DNA from: Numida meleagris | Lineage: Eukaryota; Chordata; Aves; Galliformes; Numididae | Direction of reading: 5' to 3' | DNA length: 64,000 nt | Assembly: GCF_002078875.1 (NCBI RefSeq) | Contig: NC_034412.1 | Span: 76,897,458 to 76,961,457 of the forward strand | In this document: one piece after another, positions 25,815 to 34,484 of the stretch | Position numbering within the stretch: the first letter of the stretch is position 1 | How the letters are laid out: each line of letters begins with the position of its first letter | The notes under the pieces: model-generated | Database searches by the model: none | The model's input: the letters and a program-made list of their open reading frames with translations, nothing else | Told to the model about the DNA's origin: nothing | Translations under genes and position numbers: made by a program

Positions 25815-26429
25815 GGTAATTAATAGAAAATTTAGGAATAACTTAAAATTAAAAATCATCAGTATAAAAATAAGTATGATAATCACTGATAAAAGCTATA
25901 AGTCTGAACTGTCAACTCATTATCCTACAGTTCCAGCCAAAAGAAGGTGTCTGAGTGTCACTGCACTCACAGATTGCCAGTGATTTAGTGATGGCATCAA
26001 TGTATGAATAAGAACACAAGTTTTTTATAAAAAAGAATAAGCAATTTGCTTCAGTCTTGAAGTACTATGAGGAAATAATATTGAACTGTAACAGATGAAC
26101 TTGCATAATAATTCCGGATTGATGAATGCAACTTCACTTACTTTTTTGTCTGTTGTAGAAGGAGAATACAGGGAAGGGCAAAATGCTAGAAGTTGATATA
26201 GTTGCTTTAGTAATTTTTTAGACATTGCAAACAATACATGACTAATTCTAAAATACTAATGTGAAATTTGATTTTGAGGGAATAAACATGAATTTCTGTC
26301 TGTAAAATGTGTAAACAGTGTGGAGCATGTAAACATAAGTGCATATACATTTTTTTTAACAAGTTAATGGAGTTCAGGCAGAGATGCTTCAGACTGTTGA
26401 TTACAAACATTGAAGATACATAGCAGTTG

Positions 26430-26990
26430 AGAGGATGTGAGCAATTCCCCTGCCATATAAAACCTACTAATTCTTATCAGACTCAAGCTGCAAGTGTCAG
26501 TGTAGTTTGTTCAAAGGCATATTCTAACCAAGTTTTGTCTACTAGGGCTGGGGGCAAGTTCAGCCAAGGGCAGCCCTATTGTGCTGCTTGCTGTGAGGAG
26601 ACCATAATTAGTGTTGAGCCGTGCCCATTGATGCTACCTTCAGCCAAGTAACCCTAAATGTCAATATATAGCAAGTCTGACTGAGAGATCACAGTACTGC
26701 TTACTGCTGGGCTTTTTTGCAGCACCCATGGGTGCCACTTTCAGCCAAGGTCCCTGCGCTTGTTCCATAGTACTGCTGCGGTATGGGCCCAGACCTGCAG
26801 AGACGGACATTCTGGCCTGGCCTCAGCTGGCTCAGCTGTCCCCCAGGCTGAATCTGACTCTGGTTACCATCACCAGTCCTGGTCCTGACCCCTTCCTGCT
26901 GGCTGATGTGCAAGAGCAGCATAGACCTGGCCCCAGAGAGGCACCTCAGTACCCAGTGTGACTACCCCAGCTGTGCCCTGGCAATGTGTA
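26430..26990. repeat. GC-rich block of unknown origin
   Basis: The stretch from about 26540 to 26985 is markedly more GC-rich than its neighbours, with phrases such as TTCAGCCAAG recurring twice (near 26633 and 26738). An open frame of 77 codons on the plus strand (26728-26961) and others on the minus strand exist only because stops are rare in GC-rich DNA. I recognise no domain. It could be a decayed LTR or a former gene fragment. I see no CpG clustering strong enough to call an island. Confidence 0.3.
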
Positions 26991-27424
26991 ATTTCTCTAT
27001 TTTGAACATTTATGATATTATACACCTTCAGCAAATGATTGTAGATAGGGATTAATGAAACTTAGGCTGTAGTTCTGAAAGAACAACGTATGGCACTTTC
27101 CACTCTTCAAAAAATTAGAAATGCGTTGTGCTCTTCCTGATAAATGTCTGTACCTTTTCCCCAGTGTTCATGCTCCCTTCTCAGTCATTGAATTTGGTTG
27201 CAAAGAATATATCTTTGTTATTTAAGGTAACTTTAATTAGCACTTACATGCTTGGGTATATACACTCCAACTTGCTGGAATCATCCTGCTTTCATCAGTG
27301 AGACAGATGCTATTGTTTGAAGGTGAGTGTTTGGCTTCACTTTATTATGACCTGAACGATGAGCTTAATTTGAAAGTGGAATTAGGCTGAAATGACCAGA
27401 TGTCCTGATTTTGCTGACACAGCT
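26991..27424. other. Unassigned spacer
   Basis: No feature seen between the GC-rich block and the next CR1. Confidence 0.45.
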
Positions 27425-28757
27425 GGGAAAATCATGGAGTGAGTCCTCCTGGAACACATTTCTGGGCACATGAAGGAGAAGAAAGTGATTTGGAACAGTC
27501 AGCAAGGATTTACTGAGGGCAAACCATGCCTGACCAGCACAATTGCTTTTTGTAATGAAATGATGGACTTGTGTATGACAGGAGAGCAGTGGATGTCATT
27601 AACCTCAGCTCTAATGAGGATCTCAACAGAATCTTTACAATATTTTTATTTCAAAGCCAGAACTTTTTGATGTGAGTGAGCATAAAACTACATTAAAAAT
27701 CTGTCTGGATGGTCATCCTCAGAGAATAGTGTTTAATACGTTAATAGGTCATAGCCTAGCTGGAGGTATGTAACAAACAGAGCACTTCAGGGACTATCTT
27801 GGGACTTGTCCAATTTATCATCTTTATCAGTGACCTGGAGGAGGTGAATGGACTGTACTTTCATCAAGTTTAGATGTGGCACTCCAGAGCGCGTGTGTGT
27901 GTATGTCAAGAGGAGATGAGTTGTTGATATTCTTGAATACAAGGCCACGATCTAGACAGACTTAGACAAGCTGAAGGAATGGGACTCTAGGAACCTCATG
28001 AAATCCAGCAAGGATGATCGTGACAAATGCCAGGTCCTACTTTGGGAAGCAAGAGCTCCGTGTAGTGGTGCAAACTGGGGAGTAGCTCTGCTGAGGATGC
28101 CCTGGAGCTGCCAGTAGCTGGCAAACTGGGAATGAGCCAGCAGCAAGCCCTGGTAGCACAGCAGGTTGAGAGCATCCTGTAGTGTACTAAGAAAGTAGTC
28201 ATCTCACCTTCAGCATTAGAGTAAGGCCTTCAGTTTTGGACACTCTCTCATTTTATTTGATCTATTAGCTTCAATTCCAATTATACTGTATTATATTGTG
28301 TTATCTCACATTCTGCTATCATATTTAGTAAATTAGTTTTCTCCCTTACCTTGTTGCTGCTGTTTTGTTTTTAGGCCCACCTCCCTACCTTTCCTCTTCC
28401 CCCTTAATCTCAGGACATGGGTCTGTGTGTCTCCTCTTCATCCCATTTACTCATGGAACCATACTAAACCGGGCCTAGAACCTATGACAGAGGGTAAGAA
28501 TCAACAGCCATAAATGTTAACAAGAGAGAGGCAATCTGGATATAAGGAAAACCTTTCTTCTCATGAGGACAAGCAGCGGAACCGACTGTCCAGAGCAGTT
28601 TTTTCCATCTTTGTCCTTGGAGGCTTTTAGGACTGGACTGGATCAAGCCTTGAGAACCTGGTCTGATCTCATAGCTCAGCATACTTTGAGCAGAAGGATA
28701 GACTAAAGACTTCCTGAGGCCCCTTCTAATTTGAGTTATCTTATGGTGCTATGATCC
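27425..28757 (+). mobile_element. Old CR1 LINE split by an LTR fragment
   Basis: The left arm (27425-28204) reads through RT. It has CAGCAAGGATTTACTGAGGG (QQGFTEG, where RT has QHGFTKG), a CATCTTTATCAGTGACCTGG stretch (IFISDL) and the region after the lost catalytic box. The right arm (28490-28757) gives the RT C-terminus (GGATATAAGGAAAACC, CTGTCCAGAGC) and a worn 3' end, GCTATGATCC. Both arms share strand and consensus order, so the LTR-like segment between them (28205-28489) probably inserted into this element. Divergence is high throughout. Confidence 0.72.
28205..28489 (+). mobile_element. Diverged LTR fragment related to the solo LTRs
   Basis: Matches the second half of the LTR at 2731-3226 in order: TTAGAGTAAGGCCT, ACACTCTCTC, AATTATACTGTATTATA, TTTAGTAAATTAGTTT, CCTTGTTGCTGCTG, then CATGGAACC and a terminal CCTATGACA at 28489. 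The U3 half with the TATA box is absent. It differs from the four better kept copies at many sites, so it represents an earlier burst or a sister LTR subfamily. I find no clear target duplication. Confidence 0.75.
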
Positions 28758-28759
28758 AG

Positions 28760-29221
28760 CTTAAACAGCATTCCCTATATTCTGGCAAAAATCTTTAAGT
28801 CACTTCTCCCTTGCTTTTAGCTGGGATTGAAGGCTTTATGCTCTCATATATAGAAAGTCGGGTCTTGGGAAGTTAGCCATTTGTTGCATAATGCAGAGAA
28901 ACCCGGTTTCTGAATTCATCTGTGACTTCTTTTGCAGGCTACGGTCTTAAGCAATAGCCTTTTCACTGTTAACAGCATCAGATCAAGTAATCTAATGTAG
29001 CGAGAAGGCTTTCCCTAATATCACCCATAAGAAAAGCATGACCTCTGTATCACCACCGTAAGTTAAAGCCATTTCTGGGAATGAATGCAAGTGTATTTAA
29101 AGGGAAATGAAAGGGAGTGACTCCAGCCTATGAATGGGATACAGAAATGATAATATGTAGATTCTGGCTGGAAAGATGCTTACAGTAGAGAGAAATCTGA
29201 AGTGATTGTGTGTTAGAATGT
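28760..29221. other. Unassigned sequence
   Basis: No gene or repeat recognised in this interval between the old CR1 and the ancient LINE tail. Confidence 0.45.
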
Positions 29222-29271
29222 AAAAGTATAAAATGCCCTGCTAGGTCAGATTGGTGATCCATCTAGCCTAT

Positions 29272-29810
29272 GACCCTGTCAGCGGTTTACGGGCGTTAAG
29301 CCCGATTCCGTGACAAAGGGGACGGAGGACCCACGGGCCCACGCCCCGGGAAAAGGGGAAAGGGGAAAAGGGTAGGGAGATGGCCCTGAGAGCACAGAAC
29401 AGCGGCAACAATCTGAGGAGAAACAAACTAATTTACTAAATTAGATATCGGAATGCAAAACAACACACTATAATACAATATAATTACAATTTAAGCTGAT
29501 AAATCCAATACAGAGAGAGAGAATGTCTCAAAATCAAGGTAGGCCTTACTCTACTACCGACGATAAGATGGCTGGAGAGCGAGGTGCTGCCAAGACGAGA
29601 GACGGCGGAAAAAGGGACGAGGTCTCGTGATCTGCAAGTTTTTATACTGCGAGCTTTTATCTTTTCCCTCCGGCTGGAAAATGGTAACAGAGGAGCAAAG
29701 TACCGTGGGGACTGTAGTAGTCCTTCTCTTCTGAGAACCAGGTACATTCACTACATGATGTTATGATGTGGAGTACCAATAACTGAAAATCATTAAACCA
29801 TGACAGACCC
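29272..29810 (-). mobile_element. Solo LTR of the ERVL-type family (copy 2)
   Basis: On the plus strand the LTR runs from TGTCAGCGG at 29277 to CCATGACA at 29805 (529 bp). In element direction it starts TGTCATGG and ends in GACA. A perfect 5-bp target duplication GACCC lies at 29272-29276 and 29806-29810. The TATA box, read as TTTTATA on this strand, is at 29640-29646. This is the longest copy because it keeps the full purine-rich tract at 29348-29377, with four to five G runs. Sequence identity to copies 1, 3 and 4 is obvious over the full length. No internal retroviral sequence is attached. The short open frames inside it (up to 87 codons, for example 29484-29747) recur in the other copies simply because the LTR recurs; they are not genes. 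Confidence 0.9.
29348..29377 (+). repeat. Potential G-quadruplex tract in LTR copy 2
   Basis: GGG-AAAA-GGGG-AAA-GGGG-AAAA-GGG-TA-GGG gives five G runs with loops of 2 to 4 bases and meets the usual four-run pattern. It sits on the strand opposite to LTR transcription, downstream of the TATA box. Confidence 0.7.
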
Positions 29811-29850
29811 CAACAGTGCCAAGGGTTGGCACTGCTCATTGTTGTTTTGG

Positions 29851-30541
29851 ATGAACATGGAAGCTTAAATACATTTTGCGGGCTATTCCCCTTTTCTCTT
29901 ATCTCTTGTACTAGGATATTAGAGACTATATTTATAGGTACTTATTTCAGTATGCATTTATGGACTTTTTGTGCAGGAATTTTCTTTGTAAACCCACTGG
30001 TATTATTTGTCTCCACAGTAATCTCCTACATCAGCACTGCTAACAATGCTGTGTAAAGTACTCCCTTTATTTGTCCTTAAGAGAACTTCTACTAGCATTG
30101 AGTGCCCCTGTAGTATTTTAGGGAGGGATTTGGTGAGTAGCAGTTGTGTATTCAGGTTACCAGCTATAACACATGCATATTATAATAGTATCACATTTAA
30201 ATATATTAAAATTAATTATAGGTTTTAATGTGAAGATGGGAATATTATCAGATGTAGAAAGCTGAAGTAAAGTAGTAAAGCTACATCCTCTGAATCCTGA
30301 AAGATTGTCAGATTCTGATCTTAGTGCTTCCACCACCTGCAAGCTTATATATAAAGACTAAACAAGGAAAGATTAGAAAGGATACTATTGTCATAGCAGT
30401 AGAGTGGATGAATGACAATTTACTACCCAAGTATCAATAGCTTTAGAAAGACTTTATTGATTTTATCTTTTTCAGAAATGTTAAAGAAAAAAGCCTGGGT
30501 AGTATCTTTGCATTGCTCTGAGAAATCAGTAAAGCTGACCA
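29851..30541. other. Unassigned AT-rich sequence
   Basis: No gene or named repeat recognised. Short open frames of up to 76 codons show no domain. Confidence 0.45.
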
Positions 30542-31217
30542 GATCATAGAATTATTAATGTTGAGAAAGATCACTAAGATCATCTAGTCCATCCATCACC
30601 CTATCACCACCATGATCGCTAAACCATGTCCCTCAGTGCCACATCTACCATTTTCTTGAATACCTCCAGGGGCAGTGACTCCACTTCCCTGGGCAGCCTA
30701 CTCCATTTCCTTATTGCTCTTTCTGAGAAAAAATTTTTCCTAATATCCAACCTAAACCTCCCCTAACATAACTTAAATCCATTACCTTTTGTCCTATTGC
30801 TAGTTACCTGAGAGAAGAGGCTGCCCCCCCACCTTGCTAGAATCTTTGTTCAGATAGCTGTAGAGAGCATTAAGGTCTCCCCCTAAGCCTCTTCTCCACA
30901 CTGAGCAATCTCAGTTCCCTCAGCTGCTCCTCATAAGTCTTGTGTTCCTGACTCTTCACCATCTTTGTTGTCCTTCTTTGGACACACTCAGTGTCTTCCT
31001 TGCAGTGAATGCACTTGGGGTGTGGCCTCACCAGTTCTGAGTACAGAGGGATGATCACATCCATAGTCCTCCTGACTACACTATTTCTGATACAAGCCAG
31101 GATACCTTTGAACTTCTTGGCCACCTGAGCACGCTGCTAGCTCATGCTTATCTGGCTGTCAGCTTACATCCCAAGATCCTTTTCCTCCATGCATCTTTCC
31201 AGCTGCATCCCATTGTA
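30542..31217 (-). mobile_element. CR1 LINE 3' fragment
   Basis: The mutated tail (AGATCATAGAATTATT) and TTGAGAAAGATCACTAAGATC are followed by the ORF2 C-terminal block, the VQRRATKM-like region (CTTTGTTGTCCTTCTTTGGAC), the VRP motif and the ILACIRNS motif. The fragment ends near 31217 after the LGVL.D region. A stretch of 84 codons is open on the minus strand (30870-31124), with [20 protein letters not shown] as its N-terminal part, but stops lie either side. It is a mid-aged copy. Confidence 0.92.
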
Positions 31218-32519
31218 AAGAAATTAATTTTTTTAATGACTGTTATGAAGAAGCAGAGTATTGCTTCAAAACCAGAACACTTGTGATGTATAAAAAATGT
31301 AAATGGAGTATTTAGTTATTATCAGGATGAAGGTTTTTTTGAGGACTCCCACAATCCAGCTGCAATAAAATAAATTCAAGTATTTAAAAAAAAAGGATGG
31401 TAGTAAAAGAAATGTGGCTGTGTTGCATATCAGTACCACATAAGCAAGAAATAATGCTTAATGTCATGAACCTTCCAACAGTGAAGTCCATGACACATTG
31501 GTTAAAATCAAACTTGGTAATAAAATTCTCTTCCTTGTTTTTCTGAGTGTTCCAACAATAAAAAAAGAAATGGTTATTGAGTTTGCCATGGTTACTGAAG
31601 ACAGGTCTTCACTCTTTTACTATTGTCAAAATAAATGTAATTACACTCTATACCTCAAAGAAATATCCATGAGAGCTTACAGTTCTAAATTGTGAGTCAT
31701 GATACAATTATTTCCCATAAAACAAGGAAAGATTTAAGAACACCAAGCTATTTCTGATTCAGAACAATGGTAGCTGTGTTTACATGGAACCACAGTAATC
31801 TGATGTGATGTGACTTTGGAGTGTGGCATCACACAGAAGTTTTGCATCCTAGCTTGAGCTGGATAACTGGAAAACTATGTAGTTGACTAGTCAGAGACTT
31901 TTTAAAAAGTCTAATGCTGTAATTTTGATTCAATGGTCTATGTGGGGAGAGGTCTTTAAATAGACATTTCTGAAATGTAGAATCTTGAAGAACTGCAAGA
32001 ATTTCCCACTCATGGCAAGAAAACTTAATCCTGTTATTATTACATATACCCATCCTTTTGATTTCTCACTGCTGCTCGTCTCAGTTCATCATAAAATGCA
32101 AACAGTTAAATATTAAGGAATAGTTATGTCTTTACATTCAAGAATTTATTTTTAGCCATCAATATAGGATTTCTAAATACTGTTTTAGAATGTAGGAATA
32201 ATAGGTTTAAGATCTTTACTGCTCTTGGAAATCTTACTTTCTTAGGTTGGTTTCCCATGCAAACCTTGTGTTATGGAGAGGGAAATTAAATCTGCTCATG
32301 TACTCCATAATATTGTAGGCTTCTATAATTACCATAAGTAACAGATGAATAATGCAGCAAGGATTTATGCCTCACCAAAATATCTGCAACATCCAAGGAT
32401 GTGCACACACTTATGGACTTTCATATAAATTATCGGTTAAAAATATCTGTATGTGTGTCAGACTAAAGGATTTCCAGGTCCAGTGTTGGTTCTTATATTC
32501 ATACCTCAGAATCAATTGA
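31218..32519. other. Unassigned AT-rich sequence
   Basis: No gene or named repeat recognised. Open frames reach only 74 codons (minus strand, 31829-32053). Confidence 0.45.
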
Positions 32520-33401
32520 TAGTATTCCGCAGGGCTTTGTCATGGGACTGATGCTCTTTAACATCTTTATCAGAGAGTTTGCTGATGACACTTAGCTGAG
32601 TGGTGTGACTGCCACAACAGAAGGAATGTTTATCGTCTAATGGGACCTGAACAAGCTTGAAACATGGGCCAACATGAGCCTAAATGATGTTTGACAAGGC
32701 CAAGTGCAAGGTTTTGCACTTGGGTTCCATGAAATCCAGATAAGTTTACAGACTGGTGAAAGAACTTATTGAGAGCAGCTCAGTGGAGGAGGATGAAAGA
32801 GGTTCTGGTGGATGAAAACCTTGACATGAGCCAGAAGTATACAGCCCAGAAGGTCAACAGTATCTTTGACTGCATCAAAAGAGAGTCCATCAGGGTATAG
32901 GGGGTGACTGTCCCCCTCTACTTCGCCCTCATGAGGCCCTATCTAGAGTACTGTGTTCTGGCCTGAGCCCTCCACCACAATAAAGATGTGGAGCTGCTAG
33001 AGTGGGTACAGAGGATGGTGACGAAGATGATCAGAATGCTGGAGTACCTCTCCTTTGAAGAAAGGTTGAGGGAACTGGACATATTTAGTTCAGAGAAGAG
33101 AAGGCTCTAAGGAGACCTCATTGCAACCTTCCAGTACTAGAAGAAAGCTTAAAAACAGGAGGGAGACAGACTTTTTACATGGCCTGACAGTGATAGGATA
33201 GCGGGGAATGGTTTTAAACTACAAGGGCTACTTCAAAAGTAGTGTTTCCTATTTTATTGTGATGACCTCTGATGCCAGAGGCAGATGTTGGTGATATGTG
33301 GCAGTAGAGGTTAAACCTTCCCACAAGTATTCCGTTACATTTTGTTCCCTTGTGAGAGATGGCAGCAGAGGAGCAGTCTGAGAAAATGGCATCTGGTGTG
33401 T

Positions 33402-33893
33402 ATGAATGTCATGGTTTTGTGATTTTCGGTTATTGGTATTCCACATCATAACATCATGTAGTGGATATACCTGGTTCCCAGAAGAGAAGGACTACTACAG
33501 TCCCCAAGGTACTTTGCTCCTCTGTTACCATTTTCCAGCCGGAGGGAAAAGATAAAAGCTCGCAGTATAAAAACTTGCAGATCATGAGACCTCTTCCCTT
33601 TTTCCACCGTCTCTCGTCTTGGCAGCACCTCGCTCTCCAGCCATCTTATCGTCGGTAGTAGAGTAAGGCCTACCTTGATTTTGGGACATTCTCTCTCTCT
33701 GTATTGGATTTATCAGCTTAAATTGTAATTATATTGTAATATAGTTTGTTTCTCCTCAGATTGTTGCCGCTGTTCTTTGCTCTCAGGGCCATCTCCTTAC
33801 CCTTTTCCCCCTTTCCCGGGACGTGGGCCTGTGGATCCCCCATCCCCTTCGTCACGGAACCGGGCTGAACGCCCGTAAACCGTTGACAATGAA
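33402..33893 (+). mobile_element. Solo LTR of the ERVL-type family (copy 3), inside mariner
   Basis: The LTR spans 33407 (TGTCATGG) to 33888 (TTGACA), 482 bp, with a perfect 5-bp duplication ATGAA at 33402-33406 and 33889-33893. The TATA box is at 33566-33572. The C-rich tract has only three runs here (CCC-TTTT-CCCCC-TTT-CCC near 33808). It lies inside the mariner, whose two halves join perfectly once the LTR and one ATGAA are removed, so it is the youngest layer of the nest. A further deletion in its R/U5-like part removes most of the stretch between TATTGTAATATAG and TTTGTTTCTCC that other copies keep. Confidence 0.92.
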
Positions 33894-34150
33894 GCAAAGG
33901 CATGTCATTGAATTGCTCCATGCAGAAAAAATGATACTCACTGACATCCATCTTTACTTGGTGAATGTTTATGGATACCAAAAAGTGGATGTGAGCACAG
34001 TGAGGTGGTGGGTGTGTGTTTCATCAACAATGCCATCATAGCAGCTGTGAAACTGTGGATCACCTCTTCGTGCAGATTTTTACAAACTCAGCATGCAACG
34101 CTGATGAAATTGCATAGCTAAAGGTGGTGACTGTGTTTAGTAGCTGAAAA
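33889..34150 (+). pseudogene. Mariner transposase remnant (N- and C-terminal pieces)
   Basis: From the ATG at 33889 the frame reads MKQRHVIELLHAEK, TDIH and VNVYG, then VDVSTVRWWV. This corresponds to the N-terminal DNA-binding helices of mariner transposases (consensus as I know it: MKQR.VIEFLHAEK, DIHRRLLNVYGD, VDVSTVRRWV). About 50 residues in, it jumps to NAIIAAVKLWITSS and, after frameshifts, to residues like ADFY and KCIAKGGD, which mark the transposase C-terminus. The DDD catalytic core is absent, so the product could not transpose. The continuous open frame starts upstream inside the LTR (33823-34041, 72 codons), giving a chance LTR-mariner fusion frame. Confidence 0.75.
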
Positions 34151-34484
34151 TTTACTCTATCAGATACCATTATTGTGCTCTTTGTATCTGTTGTAGTTTC
34201 TGTGGAAATAAATAGGAGGCATTACTTTTGGAGAGACCTATATAAAAGAGAGGAGATTTAGATTAAATATAAGGAGGAAATTTTTCACTCAGAGGATGGT
34301 GAAGCTCTGCAACAGGATGCCCAGAGAAGTTCTGGTTGCTTCATCCCTGCATTCAAGGCCAGACTGGATGGGACCCTTGGCAGCCTGATCTAGCAAGTAG
34401 GCAGCAATCCTGCTCAGGGCAGGGGGGTTGGAACTAGATGATTTTAAGGTTCCTTCCAACCCAAGCCATTCTATGATTCTGTTA

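Larger units (their letters stand above)
17466..26429. other. Nine kilobases of AT-rich sequence, no recognised gene
   Basis: I see no exon, RNA gene or named transposon here apart from the small sites listed separately. These are a palindrome at 18955-18968, the TTTA repeat at 19830, the A20 run at 24675 and the TTTC repeat at 25774. The longest open frames are 102 codons (minus strand, 19840-20148) and 96 codons (minus strand, 25596-25886). The second is largely translation of the TTTC repeat and the first begins in a TTTA tract, so neither is credible. A phrase at 22195-22250 resembles one at 26670-26720 and may be a shared dispersed repeat. Confidence 0.5.
29222..29850 (-). mobile_element. 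Ancient LINE (CR1-like) 3' tail interrupted by LTR
   Basis: GCTAGGTCAGATTGGTGATCC followed by ATCTAGCC (29240-29270) matches a phrase I know from old amniote CR1 3' regions (ctgggtcagaccaaaggtccatctagccc, then cagtggccaatgcc). After the LTR and its duplicated GACCC, the sequence resumes with CAACAGTGCCAAGGGTTGGC. Removing the LTR and one GACCC restores that order. The element is present as only about 100 bases and its limits are unclear. Confidence 0.5.
33220..34244 (+). mobile_element. Mariner (Galluhop/Mariner1_GG-like) DNA transposon, internally deleted, split by LTR
   Basis: Element limits are about 33222-34242, with target TA at 33220-33221 and 34243-34244. The ends are inverted repeats: the right end, read in reverse, starts TATAGGTCTCTCCAAAAG, and the left end CAAGGGCTACTTCAAAAG. 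Inside, after removing the LTR, are the N-terminus of a mariner transposase and its C-terminus (ADFYK..M, then KCIAKGGD, in shifting frames). The central catalytic domain between them is gone, so this is a non-autonomous copy about 540 bp long before the LTR arrived. The copy at 52.15 kb belongs to the same family. Confidence 0.85.
32520..34483 (+). mobile_element. CR1 LINE, host of a mariner and LTR nest
   Basis: The left arm (32520-33221) encodes RT from a VPQG-like motif onward. Its catalytic FADD box is intact at 32578-32589 but is followed after one codon by a stop (TAG at 32593), and about a dozen residues before the box are missing. The left arm ends in GGTTTTAAACTA. The right arm (34243-34483) resumes with AAAAGAGAGGAGATTTAG, which is the next phrase in CR1 elements, and ends in the tail CATTCTATGATTCTG. 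The interruption is a mariner that landed on the TA dinucleotide of AAACTA. CR1 is therefore the oldest layer of the nest. Confidence 0.9.

Noticed and set aside
25596..25983. Lys/Arg-rich and Phe/Ser/Leu-rich open frames on opposite strands
   Set aside because: Both are translations of the TTTC microsatellite and flanking T run.
29484..29766. Open frames of 60-87 codons repeated at 2.8, 29.5, 33.5 and 39.2 kb, suggesting a conserved small protein
   Set aside because: They recur because they sit in the same LTR; they occur on both strands and vary with LTR indels, so no protein is being conserved.
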